Shown here: one piece after another, positions 1 to 5,573 of the stretch
How positions within the stretch are numbered: position 1 is the first letter of the stretch
How the letters are laid out: each line of letters opens with the position of its first letter
NCBI GenBank assembly: GCA_034440595.1
Contig: JAWXCH010000369.1
Span: forward strand, 1 to 6,940
Length of the DNA: 6,940 nt
Direction: 5' to 3'
Source: JAWXCH01 sp034440595
GTDB taxonomy: Bacteria; Planctomycetota; Planctomycetia; Pirellulales; JALHPA01
Position numbers and translations under genes: made by a program
The notes under the pieces: model-generated
The model's database searches: none
Seen by the model: only the letters and a program-made list of their open reading frames with translations
What the model was told of the DNA's origin: nothing

Positions 1-1125
1 GTACTGGTTTCACCACATTTTCTATTTCGCGTTGAACACGATCCACCAAACGCCAAGCCCGGCTCGATCATCCCTGTCTCTGACCTGCAACTCGCCAGCC
101 GACTGTCGTATTTCCTCTGGAGCAGCATGCCGGATGAAGAACTGCTGACCCTGGCCGAGAGCGGCGAGTTGCGGAAGGAGGACAAGCTGCACAAGCAAGT
201 TCGCCGCATGCTGAAAGATCCTAAATCCAATGCCCTGGCCAAGAATTTTGCCGGGCAGTGGCTAGAGATCCGCCGCCTCAACAATTTGACGCCCGACAAA
301 AACACCTACCCGGCATTTGATCAGGCGCTGCGTGATGCCATGCTGACCGAAACCGAGATGTTCTTCACCGCCATCATCGCTGAGGACCGCAGCCTGCTAG
401 AATTCCTCGACGCTGACTATACCTACTTGAATGAGCGATTGGCAAAGCACTACGGCATCGACGGGATCACCGGCGACCATTTTCGCCGCGTCTCCTTGCG
501 CAGCGATTCTGCTGCCGATGCCGCGATGCGTGCTCGTCGCGGAGGAATTCTCACTCACGCCAGCATCCTCAGCGTCACCAGCAATCCGACCCGCACCTCG
601 CCCGTGAAGCGTGGCAAATGGGTGCTCGACAATATTCTGGGCACACCCCCGGCCGATCCCCCGCCGAATGTCCCGGAGTTAAAGGACGGTGAAAAACAGC
701 AACTGTCCGGCTCCCTCAAACAACGCCTTGAGCAACACCGCAGCAACGCCGCTTGTGCCTCGTGCCACCGCGAAATGGACCCGATCGGGTTCGGCCTGGA
801 AAACTTTGACGGCATCGGTGCCTGGCGCGAAAAAGATGGCAAGCATGAAATCGATGCGGCCGGCAAACTCTCCGGGGGGAGAAAATTCGACGGCCCGGCG
901 CAGCTTCGTCAGATATTGCAAGCCAGCCAGCAGCAGTTCATCCGCTGCCTAAGCGAGCGGATGTTAACCTACGCCCTCGGTCGCGGGGTCGAAGAGTCCG
1001 ACGAAGGAACCGTCATGCGGATCGCACAGCAGGTCGAGAAGAACGAATTCCGCTTTACGTCCCTCGTGCTGGCGATTGTCGATAGTCCACCGTTTCAGAT
1101 GCAGCGAGTCCCTGAGAAACACTAA
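1..1125 (+). CDS. PSD/PSCyt-type c-type cytochrome (DUF1592-DUF1588-DUF1585), 5' end missing
   Basis: The frame is open from base 1, so the N-terminus lies outside the window; 374 codons are visible. The first ATG (127) is internal, because the codons before it already read as family sequence (LVSPHFLFRVE, LASRLSYFLWSS). Visible order: the end of PSD5 (DUF1595), PSD4 (DUF1592, about residues 25-160), PSCyt3 (DUF1588, about 180-280, with the GGILTHASILSVTSNP stretch), then PSD2 (DUF1585, about 295-370). A haem c site, CASCH, is at residues 252-256 (bases 754-768), followed by the typical REMDPIGFGLENFD. Haem attachment implies a location outside the cytoplasm. These multidomain cytochromes are abundant in planctomycetes and their reaction is unknown; roles in breakdown of complex carbon have been proposed. 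The DUF1552 gene downstream is the usual partner. The family call is secure and the function is not. Confidence 0.93.
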   Translation, partial: VLVSPHFLFRVEHDPPNAKPGSIIPVSDLQLASRLSYFLWSSMPDEELLTLAESGELRKEDKLHKQVRRMLKDPKSNALAKNFAGQWLEIRRLNNLTPDKNTYPAFDQALRDAMLTETEMFFTAIIAEDRSLLEFLDADYTYLNERLAKHYGIDGITGDHFRRVSLRSDSAADAAMRARRGGILTHASILSVTSNPTRTSPVKRGKWVLDNILGTPPADPPPNVPELKDGEKQQLSGSLKQRLEQHRSNAACASCHREMDPIGFGLENFDGIGAWREKDGKHEIDAAGKLSGGRKFDGPAQLRQILQASQQQFIRCLSERMLTYALGRGVEESDEGTVMRIAQQVEKNEFRFTSLVLAIVDSPPFQMQRVPEKH

Positions 1126-1159
1126 CCCGACACGCCAACTTGAGATTGCGCTTTTAAGA

Positions 1160-1310
1160 TTCACCGCAGAGAACGCGAAGAGCGCAGAGTGACGCGCAGA
1201 GAAATCAAAACAAGTATACCTGTTGACGGCGTAAGGATACGTTAGAGGATGATGGGCAAGAAATGCAGCGAGTTCATCTCTGCGTTCTGCTCCGCGTCCT
1301 CTGCGGTAGA
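1160..1310. repeat. Imperfect inverted repeat with CCGCAGAG-type arms (MITE-like)
   Basis: The left arm (about 1160-1202) and right arm (about 1276-1310) are imperfect reverse complements. The outer 9 bp, ACCGCAGAG at 1163-1171 and CTCTGCGGT at 1299-1307, are exact. Inside, both arms repeat short GCAGAG and ACGC words. About 75 bp of unrelated sequence lies between them. The element fills most of the gap between two genes that are normally neighbours. It could be a non-autonomous mobile element or a widespread intergenic repeat family. No target-site duplication is clear, so the ends are approximate. Confidence 0.5.
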
Positions 1311-1360
1311 AGATTAATTATATTGAGTTCTAGAATCCTCCACCCATCAGGGAACAAACC

Positions 1361-2719
1361 ATGAGCCAACCTATCTCGCGACGAACGCTCCTGCGTGGTA
1401 TCGGCACCTCCCTGGCGCTGCCGCTGCTCGATGCCATGCTCGCCCCCACGCGTGGGTTTGCCGCACCAGCCCCGTCGGCAACCATTGCCGCCCCGGTGCG
1501 GATGGGATTTGTCTATGTTCCCAACGGCATGAACATGGCCGAGTTCCTGCCGACCAAGGCCGGGACCGACTTTGAATTCACACCCACCTTGCAATCGCTG
1601 GCTCCCTTCAAAGACGACTTGCTGGTCATTTCGGGGCTGGCACATGATAAGGCACGCGGCAACGGAGACGGAGCGGGTGACCATGCCCGGTCGATGGCCA
1701 CTTATCTGACCGGTTGCCAGGCGAAAAAGACTAAGGGGGCCGACATTCGCGGTGGTGTTTCGGTCGATCAACTGGCCGCCAGCAAGATCGGCAACGTCAC
1801 GCGGTTTGCCTCGCTGGAACTGGGGATCGAAGGGGGCAAAATGTCCGGAGAGTGCGACTCGGGCTACAGTTGTGCCTACTCGCACAGTCTGGCCTGGAAA
1901 ACGGCACACACCCCGTTGCCGGCGGAAACCGATCCACGCCAGGTGTTTGAACGGCTGTTTGGCAGCGATGCATCGAACGAGTCGGCCGCCGTGCGTGAGG
2001 AGCGGATCCGCCGCCGCAAGAGCATCCTCGACTATGTGCAAGAAGACGCGCGGCAGTTGCAGCGGCAATTAGGGACCGGCGACACCCGCAAGCTGGATGA
2101 GTATCTGACCGGCGTTCGGGAACTGGAGGCGCGGCTGCAAAGAGTGGCTCCCAAGGATCACGCGGCAGTCGCTGCGTTTGAGACCCCGCTCAAACGGCCA
2201 GACCAGTTGCCAGACCATCTGCGAATCATGATCGACCTGATGGTACTGGCGTGGCAGACCGACACCACGCGGATCACAACCCTCTCTTTTGCTAACGAAG
2301 GAAGCAACCGCAGCTTCCCGTTTCTGGAAGTTGCCGAGGGGCACCACAACCTATCGCATCACGGTCGTCAGCCAGAAAGTCTGGTCAAGATTGCCCGCGT
2401 CGATCGATTCCATACGGAGCAATTTGCCTACCTGGTAAAACGTCTGAAAGAGACACGCGAAGGAGACCGCACGCTGCTGGACAATTCAATGCTCACCTTC
2501 GGCAGCGGCATTGGGGACGGCGATCGTCACAACCACGACAAGCTGCCGCTCGTGCTGGTCGGCAAAGCGGGAGACACAATCAAGACGGGCCGGCACATTC
2601 AGTATCGACACGAAACACCGCTGGCGAACCTCTGGCTCAGCATGCTCGACCGCATCGGCGCGCAGGACGTAGAAAAACTAGGGGACAGCACCGGGCGGTT
2701 GAAGGAGTTGGTGGGGTAG
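1361..2719 (+). CDS. Tat-exported DUF1552 (HXXSHH family) protein
   Basis: The protein has 452 residues, a full-length size for DUF1552 (PF07586). The N-terminus carries a twin-arginine type signal, SRRTLLRG at residues 6-13, followed by a hydrophobic stretch and a likely cleavage site near GFAAPA (32-37), so the protein is probably exported folded. The family signature is HHNLSHH at 328-334. Other recognisable blocks are VYVPNGMNMAEF (51-62), a conserved Cys pair in GECDSGYSCAYS (163-174) and GSGIGDGDRHNHDKLP (381-396), where the His/Asp content suggests a metal site. The ATG is preceded by AGGGA at 1349-1353, 7 nt upstream. The gene lies 235 bp after the PSD/PSCyt cytochrome on the same strand, the usual planctomycete arrangement, although an inverted repeat separates them and a separate promoter is possible. 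The reaction is unknown. Confidence 0.95.
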   Translation: MSQPISRRTLLRGIGTSLALPLLDAMLAPTRGFAAPAPSATIAAPVRMGFVYVPNGMNMAEFLPTKAGTDFEFTPTLQSLAPFKDDLLVISGLAHDKARGNGDGAGDHARSMATYLTGCQAKKTKGADIRGGVSVDQLAASKIGNVTRFASLELGIEGGKMSGECDSGYSCAYSHSLAWKTAHTPLPAETDPRQVFERLFGSDASNESAAVREERIRRRKSILDYVQEDARQLQRQLGTGDTRKLDEYLTGVRELEARLQRVAPKDHAAVAAFETPLKRPDQLPDHLRIMIDLMVLAWQTDTTRITTLSFANEGSNRSFPFLEVAEGHHNLSHHGRQPESLVKIARVDRFHTEQFAYLVKRLKETREGDRTLLDNSMLTFGSGIGDGDRHNHDKLPLVLVGKAGDTIKTGRHIQYRHETPLANLWLSMLDRIGAQDVEKLGDSTGRLKELVG

Positions 2720-2744
2720 GGGGGCAATCGGGCAAGTCGCATTG

Positions 2745-2823
2745 CAGTGGCATGGCCATCCCGGCCATGTTCTAAGTACTACACACCGAGTGTTTGCAAC
2801 GTGTGCCACTGGCTCTGCCAGTG
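2745..2823. repeat. Composite palindromic element: two hairpins inside an outer inverted repeat
   Basis: Hairpin one pairs CATGGCC (2751-2757) with GGCCATG (2763-2769) around a 5-nt loop. Hairpin two pairs CACTGGC (2807-2813) with GCCAGTG (2817-2823) around TCT. In addition CAGTGGCA (2745-2752) is the exact reverse complement of TGCCACTG (2804-2811), so the two hairpins face each other within a larger inverted repeat. The element begins about 25 nt after the DUF1552 stop codon and could also end that transcript, but no T-run follows. Confidence 0.55.
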
Positions 2824-2862
2824 CGCGTCACGGTTCATATATTAAGCATGCGCTTTCTGTTG

Positions 2863-2882
2863 CCTTTCGCTCCGTCGAAAGG
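2863..2882. repeat. Single hairpin with TCGCTCCG core
   Basis: CCTTTCG (2863-2869) pairs with CGAAAGG (2876-2882) around the loop CTCCGT. The core TCGCTCCG followed by CGA matches the right-hand hairpin of the element at 4279-4297 apart from one inserted T, while the outer stem bases differ but still pair. It is therefore probably a solitary, slightly decayed member of the same palindrome family. Confidence 0.45.
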
Positions 2883-2960
2883 GCACAATCGATTCGCGTA
2901 GCATTTAGGAAATAGTTGCCGCCCTCACGTACTTAGGCCCGAAGGTGCCGTCTCTGTCAG

Positions 2961-2996
2961 CCCGGGGTGTAGCCGCGCAGCGGCGGAACCCCGGGG
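2961..2996. repeat. Nested GC-rich palindrome (CCCGGGGT ... ACCCCGGG)
   Basis: The outer arms CCCGGGGT (2961-2968) and ACCCCGGG (2988-2995) are exact complements. Inside them, GCCGC (2972-2976) and GCGGC (2980-2984) pair around GCA. The two stems are separated by a symmetric 3x3 internal loop (GTA opposite GGA). This gives one 35-nt rod with 13 base pairs. It is too GC-rich and T-poor to be an ordinary terminator and resembles an intergenic repeat unit. Confidence 0.55.
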
Positions 2997-3080
2997 TTAA
3001 ACACCCCCTAACCGGTTTTCGGCCCTGCAAGGGACGTTCGGGTGGGACGATCCAATCAGGCATATGAGTTTCTGAAATGA

Positions 3081-3263
3081 CCACTTCCGGCTTCGTTGGT
3101 GATCGTTTCCGAATTCGACAAAGTTCCAGGAACGGGTCTCGCCCTCTACTCACAAAAAGACAAATCCGGCTGCCGAATTGACCGTGGCGATCAACACGCC
3201 GAACTGCTTGTCAACGGAAATCCGGCACTCACATTCAACGGAAAGCGGGTACTGCCAAAATGA
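3081..3263 (+). pseudogene. Possible 3' remnant of a protein-coding gene, or a very small gene
   Basis: This frame is open for 60 codons between stops at 3078 and 3261 and reads like ordinary protein rather than noise. A stretch near residues 40-60 is AELLVNGNPALTFNGKRV, ending LPK-stop. No ATG lies in the frame; TTG at 3096 and GTG at 3099 are the only early starts and neither has a ribosome site. The upstream sequence is palindromic repeat, which would fit a gene whose 5' part was lost. The last part contains an 8-residue internal duplication (NGNPALTF/NGKRVLPK) that corresponds to the 24-bp tandem repeat. I do not recognise the family. It may be chance. Confidence 0.27.
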
Positions 3264-3384
3264 AATACCAAACCGCCCGCTCGCCAAGTTTTCTACCCTA
3301 GCCCGCTGTTCTATCCGGTCGCTACAATTGGCCTGTTCTGGCTGCGGTCTATGCGCACTGGGTTGCTATTCTAGAAACTACCAC

Positions 3385-3390
3385 TGAGGA
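3385..3390 (+). promoter_or_regulatory. Ribosome binding site supporting a TTG start
   Basis: TGAGGA ends 8 nt before TTG at 3399. No ATG or GTG in this frame lies at a comparable distance, and the TTG places a short charged N-terminus directly before the hydrophobic export signal. This supports TTG as the start. Confidence 0.6.
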
Positions 3391-3398
3391 CTCGTAAG

Positions 3399-4169
3399 TT
3401 GTCACTACGTAATTGTTTTCAACTGGTCGCCGTTTTAGCTATTGCCATCTGGATACTCGGACCGATTGGCTGCCAGGCGGACGACAATGCAACTGAAGCC
3501 GCCAAGGTGCAAGCCGTCTATCATGCCATGAACAAGGCCAACCTGGCCGATGATTACACAACTTACTGCAAGTTGCTCACGCCGGAGTCCGTCGATCAAC
3601 TCGTAGCCGGTATGATGGGGGCCGCCGACGCCACACGTGCAGTGCAGAACATACCTGGGCACAAGCCCGACGCCGAGCAAGTCGCCATGTGGAAGCGGAT
3701 GGAGCCGATCTTGAAGAAGTACAAGATCGACCTAGACGAGGCGCATAAACCGGCACCTGCCGAGGCACCGGCAAGTGATCCGGCGACGGCAGAAGCAGCG
3801 CCCTTGACTGCTGAAAAGGAAGCAGCTCCTGTCGATGATGCGAACGCCAGCGGGACTTACAGTGCCTACGAGTATCAGTGGACTAAGGTGGCCCAAAAGG
3901 TCCAGGACAAGCCCGGCTTTCTGCGTGAGATATTCAAGGCGGTGGAGTCCCCCGAGGTACGCAAGGCGCGCGACGAGATGGCGAAAAAGCCCCCCGAGGA
4001 TTTGACGCGGATCACGATTAGCGGCAATCAGGCGATCGGGCACATGCCGTTTGAACATCAGGGGAAGACGATCGAGGTCCCCTATCGCTTTCGCAAGATC
4101 GATGGCGAGTGGAAGGTGGACCTGGTGCAGCCGCGCGCTGCGCGAGAGGGTGGAGCAGGGGAACAGTAG
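3399..4169 (+). CDS. Exported protein of unknown function, possible lipoprotein
   Basis: The protein has 256 residues from a TTG start with a well-placed GAGGA. Residues 7-24 form a hydrophobic export signal ending in GPIGC. Cys25 could be a lipid-anchored cysteine, but Pro at -3 makes the lipobox imperfect. Residues about 35-112 are a predicted helical segment with the block AVYHAMNKANLADDYTTYC. An Ala/Pro/Glu-rich linker follows (about 117-150), then a C-terminal domain (about 153-245) ending IEVPYRFRKIDGEWKVDL. That ending resembles the last strands of NTF2/SnoaL-like or DUF4878-like domains, where such a segment closes the sheet, but this is a weak resemblance. No catalytic motif is visible. 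The gene stands alone on its strand and converges with the cytochrome gene at 4314-5261. Confidence 0.8.
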   Translation: MSLRNCFQLVAVLAIAIWILGPIGCQADDNATEAAKVQAVYHAMNKANLADDYTTYCKLLTPESVDQLVAGMMGAADATRAVQNIPGHKPDAEQVAMWKRMEPILKKYKIDLDEAHKPAPAEAPASDPATAEAAPLTAEKEAAPVDDANASGTYSAYEYQWTKVAQKVQDKPGFLREIFKAVESPEVRKARDEMAKKPPEDLTRITISGNQAIGHMPFEHQGKTIEVPYRFRKIDGEWKVDLVQPRAAREGGAGEQ

Positions 4170-4181
4170 AGCAGCAACTGG

Positions 4182-4201
4182 ATTCCCGCCTTCGCGGGAA
4201 T
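4182..4201. repeat. dRS3-like 20-bp palindrome
   Basis: ATTCCCGC (4182-4189) and GCGGGAAT (4194-4201) pair exactly around CTTC. The unit fits ATTCCC-N8-GGGAAT, the dRS3 consensus known from Neisseria, and the flanking TGG and GACG fit the widespread form of this repeat. It starts 12 nt after the stop codon at 4169 and may also act as a hairpin at the transcript end, although no T-run follows. Confidence 0.65.
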
Positions 4202-4246
4202 GACGATGAGCGATACTCTCATCTTGTAGACGAATGTTCAACATGA

Positions 4247-4297
4247 CCTCACGCGGAGCGTGAGGAGTACAATGTATTCATCTCGCTCCGCGAGATG
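4247..4297. repeat. REPIN-like pair of inverted hairpins between convergent genes
   Basis: Hairpin one (4248-4264) has a 7-bp stem and GGA loop. Hairpin two (4280-4296) has a 7-bp stem and TCC loop. Together with the spacer, 4248-4271 and 4273-4296 form two 24-nt arms that match at 19 positions as reverse complements. Four of the five mismatches form two swapped base pairs that preserve both stems (C-G against A-T, and A-T against T-A). This is the layout of a REP doublet. It ends 17 bp beyond the stop codon of the minus-strand cytochrome gene and may block read-through from both sides. Confidence 0.65.
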
Positions 4298-4313
4298 GAG
4301 CAGTGCGGCCTGA

Positions 4314-5261
4314 CTATCGCCCCGGCGGGGCAGCGTTATTATTGTAACCGCGACCCGGCCCATTCCCATTCCCGCTGTACGGGTCGAATGTCCTAGCACC
4401 GCTCTCGGTCGCCGGTTTCTCCTTTGCCGCCGCTTCTTTCTCTGCACCATGATTTAAACCGAACAGCCGGTCATGCTTGGCTTCACGATGGCAGTTGACA
4501 CACGAATCGATCGTGCCCGCAGCGGTGACTTTTTTCCCATCGGGCGTAGTGGTGGCATAAATCCAGCCATCGTCAGTTCCGGCGAACTGTTTCGGGTCCA
4601 GCTTCAGCATGATGAACAATTCGGCCTGCTCCTTGGCGTGATACCATTTGCCGTTGGACTGGGCGTAGGGGTAACGGGGGGCGGATTTGTCAGCAATGCG
4701 AGGTATAGTCAAAGCGGCACTTTCGCGAGGCGTGGGTACTTTGTCCGCTGCTATCTCCTCGGGCTTCCATGACTCCTTTACCACAGCAATGCCAGACTCC
4801 AATGGCTGCCGCTGAATCCTCGTGCCTGCGTACTGTTGATTGTTCGCCGGCGGAATATCTAACATCGCCAAGTACGGCGAGGTACGGTTGCGGTAATCTT
4901 CGATTCGATTCGAGAATAGATAATAGAGCTTCCGCCCATGCGTGGCGTCATCTTTGCTACTACTAACCTGCACTTTTGTGGGCTCTTCCGTAGCACGTGC
5001 AGGAAGACAGAGCGTGTTTGCAAACTGCGGTTGTTCTTCAACGCGCCCCCACTCTTTGTATTGCTTGGCCACACTCAGAATTCGCTTCTCAAACTCTGGA
5101 TTAATCTCCGTGGCCGCCGGCTTGGCAGAAGCTGCGGCGACAGGTGCCGGCTCCGCCGCCGTCAATTGCAGCACTGTCAACTGGCAAAATGATGCCACCG
5201 CATAGAGTGCCGCCAGCAACAGACAAACCGGCGCGAACAGACGAAGCCGAGACGTGAACAT
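4314..5261 (-). CDS. Exported c-type cytochrome with cytochrome P460-like features
   Basis: From the ATG at 5261 the protein has 315 residues. A GTG further upstream (5318) would add 19 residues, but only the ATG has a ribosome site (AAGGGG, 7 nt away) and it places the hydrophobic export segment (about 5-34) at the N-terminus. A single haem c site, SCVNCH, has its CVNCH at residues 254-258 (bases 4488-4502), near the C-terminus as in cytochrome P460 and cytochrome c'-beta. Upstream blocks also fit that fold: PLESGIAVVKESW ending at 165, and ELFIMLKLDPKQFAGTDDGWIYA (about 214-236). The lysine that cross-links the haem in true P460 cannot be placed from sequence alone. After AKHDRLFGL the protein ends in a Gly/Asn/Pro-rich tail (about 292-315). 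P460 enzymes oxidise hydroxylamine; this protein could instead be a sensor or electron carrier. Confidence 0.78.
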   Translation of the reverse strand: MFTSRLRLFAPVCLLLAALYAVASFCQLTVLQLTAAEPAPVAAASAKPAATEINPEFEKRILSVAKQYKEWGRVEEQPQFANTLCLPARATEEPTKVQVSSSKDDATHGRKLYYLFSNRIEDYRNRTSPYLAMLDIPPANNQQYAGTRIQRQPLESGIAVVKESWKPEEIAADKVPTPRESAALTIPRIADKSAPRYPYAQSNGKWYHAKEQAELFIMLKLDPKQFAGTDDGWIYATTTPDGKKVTAAGTIDSCVNCHREAKHDRLFGLNHGAEKEAAAKEKPATESGARTFDPYSGNGNGPGRGYNNNAAPPGR

Positions 5262-5268
5262 GACTGAA

Positions 5269-5274
5269 CCCCTT
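5269..5274 (-). promoter_or_regulatory. Ribosome binding site fixing the internal ATG
   Basis: On the minus strand AAGGGG ends 7 nt before the ATG at 5261. The upstream GTG at 5318 has nothing comparable, so the shorter protein is preferred. Confidence 0.6.
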
Positions 5275-5429
5275 GTGATATATATGTCTGATCGAGGTGG
5301 CGAACGAAAGCACGCCACGCTTTAGACTACGCCGGTTAGTATACCAATCCGGACAAAATTCGTGTGTAACAAGTTGGTAACAAGGAGAAACCCACGGCAG
5401 AACTGCAACCTCCGCATGCCAAAGGCTAC

Positions 5430-5481
5430 GGCATGGGGACCATGCCTGCTACGTTCCGGTCATTGGTGTGTTCCACGCACC
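5430..5481. repeat. Second REPIN-like pair of hairpins
   Basis: Hairpin one (5430-5446) pairs GGCATGG with CCATGCC around GGA. Hairpin two (5465-5481) pairs GGTGTGT with ACGCACC around TCC, with one G-T wobble. Both are 17 nt with 7-bp stems, and the loops are complementary, the same design as at 4247-4297 but with different stem sequence. CATGCC at 5415-5420 could compete for GGCATG of hairpin one. The 18-nt spacer is not clearly symmetric, so this is either a decayed doublet or a related family. Confidence 0.45.
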
Positions 5482-5573
5482 GGCCCATTCAGTCGCAACC
5501 AGCGCTCGATGATTGAGCCGCATAGATTGCGCAACCGCAAACGCCGTGCGGTGCATTTCACACACCCTACAAT

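Larger units (their letters stand above)
2720..3398. other. 679-bp intergenic region rich in palindromes
   Basis: No convincing intact gene is visible on either strand. The left half (2745-2996) holds three separate palindromic elements, listed individually. The middle (3081-3263) carries a 60-codon open stretch that reads like the end of a protein. The right part (3264-3398) is the leader of the next gene; TACAAT at 3323-3328 is a possible -10 box about 70 nt upstream of the start, but no clear -35 box precedes it. A 24-bp imperfect tandem duplication (18 of 24 matching) begins at 3211 and 3235. I saw no tRNA-like fold. Confidence 0.6.
5262..5573. other. 312-bp gap: leader of the cytochrome gene and a palindromic pair
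   Basis: On the minus strand a possible -10 box, TATACT, lies at 5338-5343, about 75 nt upstream of the ATG; no good -35 box is visible. The leader can form a 6-bp hairpin (GTGGCG 5297-5302 with CGCCAC 5313-5318). The middle holds the hairpin pair at 5430-5481. Near the VWA gene end, 5534-5539 and 5547-5552 pair (ACCGCA with TGCGGT) 22 nt past its stop codon, a weak terminator candidate without a T-run. Confidence 0.4.

Noticed and set aside
1274..2068. 264-codon minus-strand reading frame
   Set aside because: It is the antisense shadow of the DUF1552 gene, which has unmistakable family motifs on the plus strand.
2905..3153. 82-codon minus-strand reading frame
   Set aside because: It runs through the nested CCCGGGGT palindrome, which supplies its PGFRRCAATP stretch, and has no ribosome site; it looks like translated repeat.
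3264..3398. tRNA or structured RNA gene
   Set aside because: No cloverleaf, T-loop sequence or strong fold was found by eye.
3732..4244. 170-codon minus-strand reading frame with HSREGGNPV near its start
   Set aside because: That phrase is the usual translation of the dRS3-like repeat at 4182-4201; the rest is antisense to the exported protein gene.
4247..4297. CRISPR-like array or tandem repeats
   Set aside because: The units are inverted, not direct, and there are no spacers of regular length.
5262..5318. Upstream GTG start adding 19 residues to the P460-like cytochrome
   Set aside because: It has no ribosome site and would put a charged segment before the export signal; the ATG at 5261 has AAGGGG at the right distance.
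5534..5552. Intrinsic terminator of the VWA gene
   Set aside because: The 6-bp stem has a 7-nt loop and no T-run on the minus strand, so it is mentioned only as a weak candidate.
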